A stretch of 64,000 nt of DNA from contig CM039462.1 of assembly GCA_022414725.1 (NCBI GenBank), positions 126,887,556 through 126,951,555 of the forward strand, given 5' to 3'. The notes below the pieces were generated by a model. That model did no database searches. It saw only the letters and a program-made list of their open reading frames with translations, and had not been told where the DNA came from. Numbering within the stretch: the stretch's first letter is position 1; the number at the start of each line of letters is the position of its first letter. Source of the DNA: Microglena sp. YARC (Eukaryota > Chlorophyta > Chlorophyceae > Chlamydomonadales > Chlamydomonadaceae). Of the stretch, positions 57,513 through 64,000 are shown piece after piece. Position numbers and translations under genes: made by a program.

Positions 57513-58512
57513 NNNNNNNNNNNNNNNNNNNNNNNNNNNNNNNNNNNNNNNNNNNNNNNNNNNNNNNNNNNNNNNNNNNNNNNNNNNNNNNNNNNNNNNN
57601 NNNNNNNNNNNNNNNNNNNNNNNNNNNNNNNNNNNNNNNNNNNNNNNNNNNNNNNNNNNNNNNNNNNNNNNNNNNNNNNNNNNNNNNNNNNNNNNNNNNN
57701 NNNNNNNNNNNNNNNNNNNNNNNNNNNNNNNNNNNNNNNNNNNNNNNNNNNNNNNNNNNNNNNNNNNNNNNNNNNNNNNNNNNNNNNNNNNNNNNNNNNN
57801 NNNNNNNNNNNNNNNNNNNNNNNNNNNNNNNNNNNNNNNNNNNNNNNNNNNNNNNNNNNNNNNNNNNNNNNNNNNNNNNNNNNNNNNNNNNNNNNNNNNN
57901 NNNNNNNNNNNNNNNNNNNNNNNNNNNNNNNNNNNNNNNNNNNNNNNNNNNNNNNNNNNNNNNNNNNNNNNNNNNNNNNNNNNNNNNNNNNNNNNNNNNN
58001 NNNNNNNNNNNNNNNNNNNNNNNNNNNNNNNNNNNNNNNNNNNNNNNNNNNNNNNNNNNNNNNNNNNNNNNNNNNNNNNNNNNNNNNNNNNNNNNNNNNN
58101 NNNNNNNNNNNNNNNNNNNNNNNNNNNNNNNNNNNNNNNNNNNNNNNNNNNNNNNNNNNNNNNNNNNNNNNNNNNNNNNNNNNNNNNNNNNNNNNNNNNN
58201 NNNNNNNNNNNNNNNNNNNNNNNNNNNNNNNNNNNNNNNNNNNNNNNNNNNNNNNNNNNNNNNNNNNNNNNNNNNNNNNNNNNNNNNNNNNNNNNNNNNN
58301 NNNNNNNNNNNNNNNNNNNNNNNNNNNNNNNNNNNNNNNNNNNNNNNNNNNNNNNNNNNNNNNNNNNNNNNNNNNNNNNNNNNNNNNNNNNNNNNNNNNN
58401 NNNNNNNNNNNNNNNNNNNNNNNNNNNNNNNNNNNNNNNNNNNNNNNNNNNNNNNNNNNNNNNNNNNNNNNNNNNNNNNNNNNNNNNNNNNNNNNNNNNN
58501 NNNNNNNNNNNN
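57513..58512. other. Assembly gap, exactly 1000 N
   Basis: A round 1000-base run of N is a placeholder of unknown true length. Frames drawn through it are meaningless. Confidence 0.99.
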
Positions 58513-60090
58513 ACCAACACCCGAAGTACCAACCACCAACAACACCCACCAGGGCACCCCAAGAGACATGACCAACAAACGCCACAAGCAACGCCCAAAA
58601 AACACCAAAAAAACCTAGCACCAACACCCCAACACCCCACGAGTACCATAACCACAACAACACCAACCGGGGAGGCCCACAACACCAACACACGCAAAAC
58701 GCCAAAACACCACCAGCACCCACCAACAACCAACACACCCGTACCAAACACCAACACACCAACACGGCACCAAAACACCAACAACACAGGCAACGCCAAA
58801 AAACCACACCACCACACAACAACAACACCACACCGGCACCACAACAACAACAACAAAACAAGCACGCCCCAAACACCAAGCCAACACCAACCACCACAGA
58901 AGTAACCAACACCTCAACAACAAAACACCGGAACACTCCCCAAAACCAACAAACAACAAACTAGCAACGCCAACACCGCCGTAGCCAGACCAACACCACC
59001 AACACACAGTACCAACCACAACACCCAACACCGCACGCCAACAACACCAACAACACAGCAACGCCAAAAAACAAACAACGCACCAACACCACCACACCAC
59101 CGACATACCAACCTACCAACAACACCACACTGGCACAAACAACACAATTAACACAGCACGCCAAAAACACTCCAGCCCCACACCAACCACCATACCAACA
59201 CCAACCAACACCAACACGGCACCAACAACACCAACAACACAAGCAACGCCAAAACCACAGCGCACCAACACCACCAACACCACCGACCACCACGCAACAA
59301 CACCAACACGCACCAACAACCCCAACAACACAGCAACGCCACCGAACACACCAGCACCAACACCACCAACACCACCAGTACCAACCGACCAACAACCCAA
59401 CACGCACCAACAACACAACACACAGAACGCCCAAAAACACCACCAGCACCAACACCACCAACACCACCAGTACCAACCAGCCAACACACCCAAAACAACC
59501 GGCACCAACCAACACAACAACACAGAACGCCAAAAACACCACCAGCACCAACACCACCAACACCACCCAGTACAACACACCAACACCCACACCCCATTTC
59601 CAACCACAACACCACCACTCCCATTCTCCAACCACCAACACCACCAGTACCAACCACCAACCACCAAAACACCGACTAGTATCAACCACCCCTTCACCAC
59701 CAGTACCAACCACCCCAACCACCAACACCACCAGTACAACCACCAACCACCAACCACCACCAGTATCAACCACCTCCACCACCAGTACAACCACCAAACA
59801 CCAACACCACAGTACCAACCACAACCACCAACACCACCAGTATCAAACCAACCCACCACCAGTACCAACCACCAACAACACCAACACCACCAGTTACCAA
59901 CCACAAAACACAACCACCAACACACCAGTAACCACCAGCACCAACACCACCAGTATCAACCACCAACACACTGTAGTAACCAACCACCAACTCACCAACA
60001 CCACCAGTACCAACCACCAACCACCAACACCACCAGTATCAACCACCCCCACCACCAGTACCAACTACCAACACCCCCAATCCTCCATCT
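58513..60090. repeat. ACCAACACC minisatellite
   Basis: 1.6 kb of degenerate CCACCAACACCACCAGTACC and CAACCACCAA units with almost no T on the plus strand. Cys/Val/Trp-rich minus frames up to 287 codons are by-products. It continues as spacer between the exon copies to 61090. Confidence 0.95.
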
Positions 60091-61095
60091 CCAACCCAGG
60101 TGCCATCCACATGATCGTCCTACTTCACGCATTGAAACTGCCGCCAATACCTTCACAACCCAACACCAACACCAACCCAAACAACACCACACCAAACCAA
60201 CACAACAACCCTGACAGTGGCCAACCACCAACACCACCAAGTACCAACACAACCACTACACCACCCCCACCCCAATGCCAGGTTTGCCATCCACACATGA
60301 TCGTTTCTTCTCCAAGCATACAACTCAGGCTTCACAGCTTGGGAGGTGGCTATCATGTTCACTGACTACACCACTACTCCAACGCCAACACCCCCCCCAC
60401 CATCACCAACACCACCAGTACCAACACCACCACCCCCATCTCCCACCCAGGTTCCATCCACATGATTGTCCTCTTCTACGCATACAACTCCAACACCAAC
60501 AACACTGACAGTAACAACCACCAGCACCACCAGTACCAACACAACCACCATTTCACCCTTCTTTCCATTTCGCCCTCCATTTCCTTGTCACCCTCATTTC
60601 CCACCCAGGTGCCATCCGCATGATCGTCCTACTCCACGCATACTACTCAGGCTTCACAGCTTGGGAGGTGGCTATCATGTTCACTGACTAAACAACTACT
60701 CACCACCCCCCACCACCACCACCACTTTCTCAACCCAACACCACCAGTACCAACACCACCACCCCATCTCCACCCAGGTGCCATCCGCATGATCGTCCTA
60801 CTTCACGCTTACAACTCAGCTTCACAGCTTGGGGAGGTGGCTATCCATGCTCACAGACTCCACCACTACTCCACCACCACCACACCACACTCCCACCACC
60901 ACCACCACATTTCACCAACTCAACTCCACCACCCCACCACACCCCCAATCCAGGTGCCATCCGCATGATCGTCCTACTTCACGCTTACAACTCAGGCTTC
61001 ACAGCTTGGGAGGTGGCTATCATGTTCACTGAATCCACCTCTTCTCCCCATCAAACACCACCAGTACCAACACCACCACCCCATCTCCCACCCAG
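60091..61095 (+). pseudogene. Six decayed copies of the transporter exon start
   Basis: Acceptor plus exon start (CCCAGGTGCCATCC-CATGAT) recurs near 60098, 60279, 60445, 60605, 60774 and 60952, before the intact copy at 61096. Copies extend 40-100 bases into the exon (TTCACAGCTTGGGAGGTGGC, ATCATGTTCACTG), then drop into CCACCA filler. Period is about 165-180 bp. Each has a stop, shift or early break. Confidence 0.93.
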
Positions 61096-61425
61096 GTGCC
61101 ATCCGCATGATTGTCCTTCTTCACGCTTACAACTCAGGCTTCACAGCTTGGGAGGTGGCTATCATGTTCACTGCCTATGAGCTGGCGGGCGTTTTCACCA
61201 ATCTGTTAGCCGGCATAGCAGGTGCCAAATGGGGCATCAAGACCACCCTGCTGTGTGGGTTGTCGCTTCAGATCTTCGGCATCAGTCTTCTATACGCCTG
61301 GAATGATGCGTGGGTGGGAGGTGCGTGCTTTCTTTCTGCACCTTTCCCACACGCATATACACCACGCACACACACAAACTCTCACACACACACATATATG
61401 CACCACGCACACACACACATATACA

Positions 61426-61465
<40 letters not shown>

Positions 61466-63311
61466 GTACACCACGCACATACACACACACCAGCACATGA
61501 GCTAGCGAGGTGTCTTCAAATCATGTTAGCTGTTGTGGCAGGTGCCAAATGGGGGCATCAGAACAACTATATTTGTGTGGGTTTGTCGGGCTTCAGATCT
61601 TCGGCATCAGGCGTCTATACGCCTGGAATGATGCGTGGGTGGGAGGTGCGTGCTTTCTTTCTACACCTTTCCCACACACATATACACCACCCGCACACAC
61701 ACACATACACACACAAACACACACACATATATACACCACACACACACATATATACACCACACACACACCAGCACATGAGCTGGCGGGTGTTTCCACCAAT
61801 CTGTTAGCTCGCGTGGCAGGTGCCAAATAGGGCATCAAGACAACTCTATTGTGCGGGTTGTCACTTCAGATCTTTGGCATCAATCTGCTATACGCCTGGA
61901 ATAATGACTGGGCAGGAGCTGCTTAATTTCCTTATAAATGTATTTTGAGTATAAAATACGAGATATAATTTGATATAATATAATAGCAATATAATATATA
62001 ATATAATATAATATAATATATAATATATATAGTATAATATAATATAATATATATATATAAATATAATATAATATAATATAATATAATATAATATAATATA
62101 TAATATAATCGAATATATATAAATATAATCGAATATATATAATATAATAATATAATATAATATAATATAATATAATATAAATATAATATAATATAATATA
62201 ATATGATATGATATGATATGATATATATAATATAATATAATATATATAATTAATATGATATAATATAATACGACTAATTTCCTGATAACATATATTTAAA
62301 AATTGTATCTTTCTCTGACCTTGTGCAGATGACAAGTGGAAATTCATTTTGTTTGTCATCTTTGCCCATCTGCCTGGTGGTGTTCCCATACCCTATCCTA
62401 CTTTTGTTTTTTTACATATTTACCTTCTTAAATTGTATTTAAATATATATCTGACACCCATGCAGTTGACAAATACTATTCTATTCGTCACTTTTGCCCG
62501 GCAGCCTTGTGGTGTTGCCAAGGATCTGATTAAGCTTGGGGGCAAACGATTATAACAAATCAATTACAATTACGAAAACAAATTCAAAAATATACATATA
62601 CAATACATTTAAAATGTGTATCTATATCTCTGACCCCGTGCAGATGACAATTGGAAAGACATTTTGTTTGTCAACTTTTCCCAGCTGCATTGTGGGTTGC
62701 CTAGGTCCCTATCATACTCATGCCGTATTTTATTGTATTTATAAATTTTAAAAGTTTGATTTATTATTTTTGTTGTTAAACTTCAAAATATCTGATGCCC
62801 CCATGCAGATGACAAGTAGAAAGCTATCCTATTCGTCACCTTCGCCCAGCTGCCTTGTGGTGTTGCCAGGGATCTGACCAAGCTTGGAGGCAAACAATTA
62901 TAAAAAAACAATTATAATTACGAAAACAATTATAAACAACATATATACCATATGTTTAAAAATTGTATATCTATGACTTGACCCTGTGCAGATGACAAGT
63001 GGTAAGCTATTTTGTTCGTCACCTTCGCCCAGCTTCCTTGTGGGGTTGCCAAGTACCCTATCATATTCATGCCGCAGTTTAGTTATTTATTTTTTCACTT
63101 GTTTAACATGTACGTATATGATGCCCCCGTGCAGATGACAAGTGGAAAGCTATCCTATTCGTCACCTTCGCCCAGCTGCCTTGTGGTGTTGCCAAGGATC
63201 TGACCAAGCTTGGAGGCAAGACTGTGACCAAGCTGGTCACTCCTGATGAGCAGCAGACGCGCCTATTTAAGCTAGTCTCCTTCATCACCGGCATGAAGAA
63301 CAGCTTGAAAG
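61096..63311 (+). CDS. MFS transporter, ArsJ-like, two internal exons
   Basis: Exon a (61096-61320) encodes AIRMIVLLHAYNSGFTAWEV, AIMFTAYELAGVFTNLLAGI and AGAKWGIKTTLLCGLSLQIF. Exon b (63135-63311) encodes DKWKAILFVTFAQLPCGVAK, DLTKLGGKTVTKLV, TPDEQQTRLFK and FITGMKNSLKG. The split Gly/Asp codon joins in phase 1. The order GAIRM-LLH...YE-GV-TNL-G...G-AKDL-K...KL--P---Q--LF---...TG-KN-LKG is that of the ArsJ subgroup of the major facilitator superfamily. Bacterial members export 1-arseno-3-phosphoglycerate, made by a partner GAPDH, for arsenate resistance; the substrate here is inferred only. Three to four hydrophobic segments are visible. First and last exons lie outside the supported area. 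Donors are GTGCGT and GTAATT. Confidence 0.7.
61321..61920 (+). pseudogene. Two decayed copies of the exon a tail plus donor
   Basis: Each copy (about 61495-61690 and 61775-61915) starts CACATGAGCT(A/G)GCG, repeats GCAGGTGCCAAAT, TTCGGCATC and TACGCCTGGAATGATGCG, and ends in the donor region. The first keeps GGGAGGTGCGTGC; the second has a TAG (GCCAAATAGGGC). CA microsatellites (61355-61490, 61675-61775) separate them. Confidence 0.92.
61925..62290. repeat. TATAA-type AT satellite
   Basis: About 360 bp of ATATAATATA units; no gene. The Tyr/Ile-rich minus frame is a by-product. Confidence 0.95.
62310..63134 (+). pseudogene. Five decayed copies of the exon b start
   Basis: Acceptor plus exon start (TGCAG(A/T)TGACAA) recurs at about 62326, 62461, 62638, 62804 and 62986, before the intact copy at 63135. 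Copies 2 and 4 reach GATCTGA..AAGCTTGG-GGCAA. Several have stops (AAGTAGAAAG) or lost bases. The intron end (CTGACCC(C/T)GTGCAG) is duplicated with them. Confidence 0.93.
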
Positions 63312-64000
63312 GTAATTTTGTAGTTAATGCATATTATAATAATAGTTATTTTTATAATTTTGCAGTTAATGCATATTATAATAATAGTTGTTTTTATAAT
63401 TTTGTAGTTAATGCATATTATAATAATAGTTTTTTTATAATTTTGTAGTTAATGCATATTATAATAATAGTTATTTTTATAATTTTGTAGTTAATGCATA
63501 TTATAATAATAGTTATTTGATAATTTGTAGGTAATGCATATTTAATAATAGTTGTTTTTATAATTTTGTAGTTAATGCATATTATAATAATAGTTATTTT
63601 TATAATTTTGTAGTTAATGCTATATTATAATAATAGTTATTTTTATAATTTTGTAGTTAATGCATATTATAATAATAGTTATTTTTATAATTTTGTAGTT
63701 AATGCATATTATAATAATAGTTATTTTTATAATTTTGTAGTTAATGCATATTATAATAATAGTTATTTTTATAATTTTGTAGTTTAATGCATATTATAAT
63801 AATAGTTATTTTTATAATTTTGTAGTTAATGCATATTATAATAATAGTTATTTTTATAATTTTGTAGTTAATGCATATTATAATAATAGTTATTTTTATA
63901 ATTTTGTAGTTAATGCATATTATAATAATAGTTGTTTTTTATAATTTTGTAGTTAATGCATATTATAATAATAGTTATTTTTATAACTTTTTGTAGTTAA
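63312..64000. repeat. 42-bp array starting at the exon b donor
   Basis: About sixteen units of TTAATGCATATTATAATAAT plus AGTTATTTTTATAATTTTGT and AG, running off the right edge. The intron's first bases (GTAATTTTGTAGTTAATGC) are themselves unit-like, so the array is anchored at the 5' splice site. Each unit ends TTTTGTAG, a usable 3' splice site. Confidence 0.95.

Noticed and set aside
57447..58936. Open frames of 370-480 codons
   Set aside because: They run through 1000 N and are not real.
58615..60252. Cys/Val/Trp-rich minus-strand frames up to 287 codons
   Set aside because: They come from the ACCAACACC minisatellite, which lacks T on the plus strand and so lacks stops on the minus strand.
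61880..62389. 169-codon Tyr/Ile-rich minus frame
   Set aside because: AT satellite by-product.

Overview
The window looks like nuclear DNA of a green-lineage microalga. It has GT-AG introns, exons with conserved splice phases, a plant-type CCCTAAA repeat, and heavy microsatellite and transposon load. A large-genome prasinophyte such as Cymbomonas would fit, but that is inference. Most long open frames are by-products of tandem repeats and were not called as genes. Only three host genes are supported, all in pieces: the 5' end of a class III alcohol dehydrogenase (minus strand, left edge), a six-bladed kelch protein spread over about 18 kb (1766-19996, eight exons), and two middle exons of an ArsJ-like MFS transporter (61096-63311). 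Layout: 1-745 dehydrogenase exons 1-2; 746-1765 divergent promoter region; 1766-19996 kelch gene; 20000-24000 simple repeats and two hAT-type MITEs with intact 8-bp target duplications; 24000-42071 a decayed LINE interrupted by nested transposons; 42100-51000 decayed Ty3/gypsy material with a probable tRNA-SINE; 51600-54770 minisatellite and unrecognised sequence; 54770-57512 a second decayed LINE; 57513-58512 a 1000-N gap; 58513-60090 an A/C-rich minisatellite; 60091-64000 the transporter exons inside arrays of exon copies. The transposon nest can be read base by base. An LTR retroelement (28762-41552, LTRs 247 and 244 bp, target duplication TGCAT) sits in the LINE reading frame, exactly behind the histidine codon of its CCHC finger. 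That retroelement is itself split by an 8.76-kb CACTA transposon (32268-41027, matching terminal inverted repeats, target duplication GGA). The CACTA carries two decayed copies of a histone H3 gene that still have an intron, so they were captured as DNA. Removing the CACTA leaves a gag-only LTR element of about 4 kb on the minus strand. The most unusual theme is in the host genes. Nearly every intron is made largely of tandem arrays whose units are copies of the adjoining exon-intron junction. Units hold the exon end plus the 5' splice site, or the 3' splice site plus the exon start. One intact copy remains in splice phase and the rest are broken by frameshifts, stops or microsatellite growth. 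The pattern occurs at all eight kelch exons and both transporter exons, which suggests these introns grow by repeated duplication of splice junctions.
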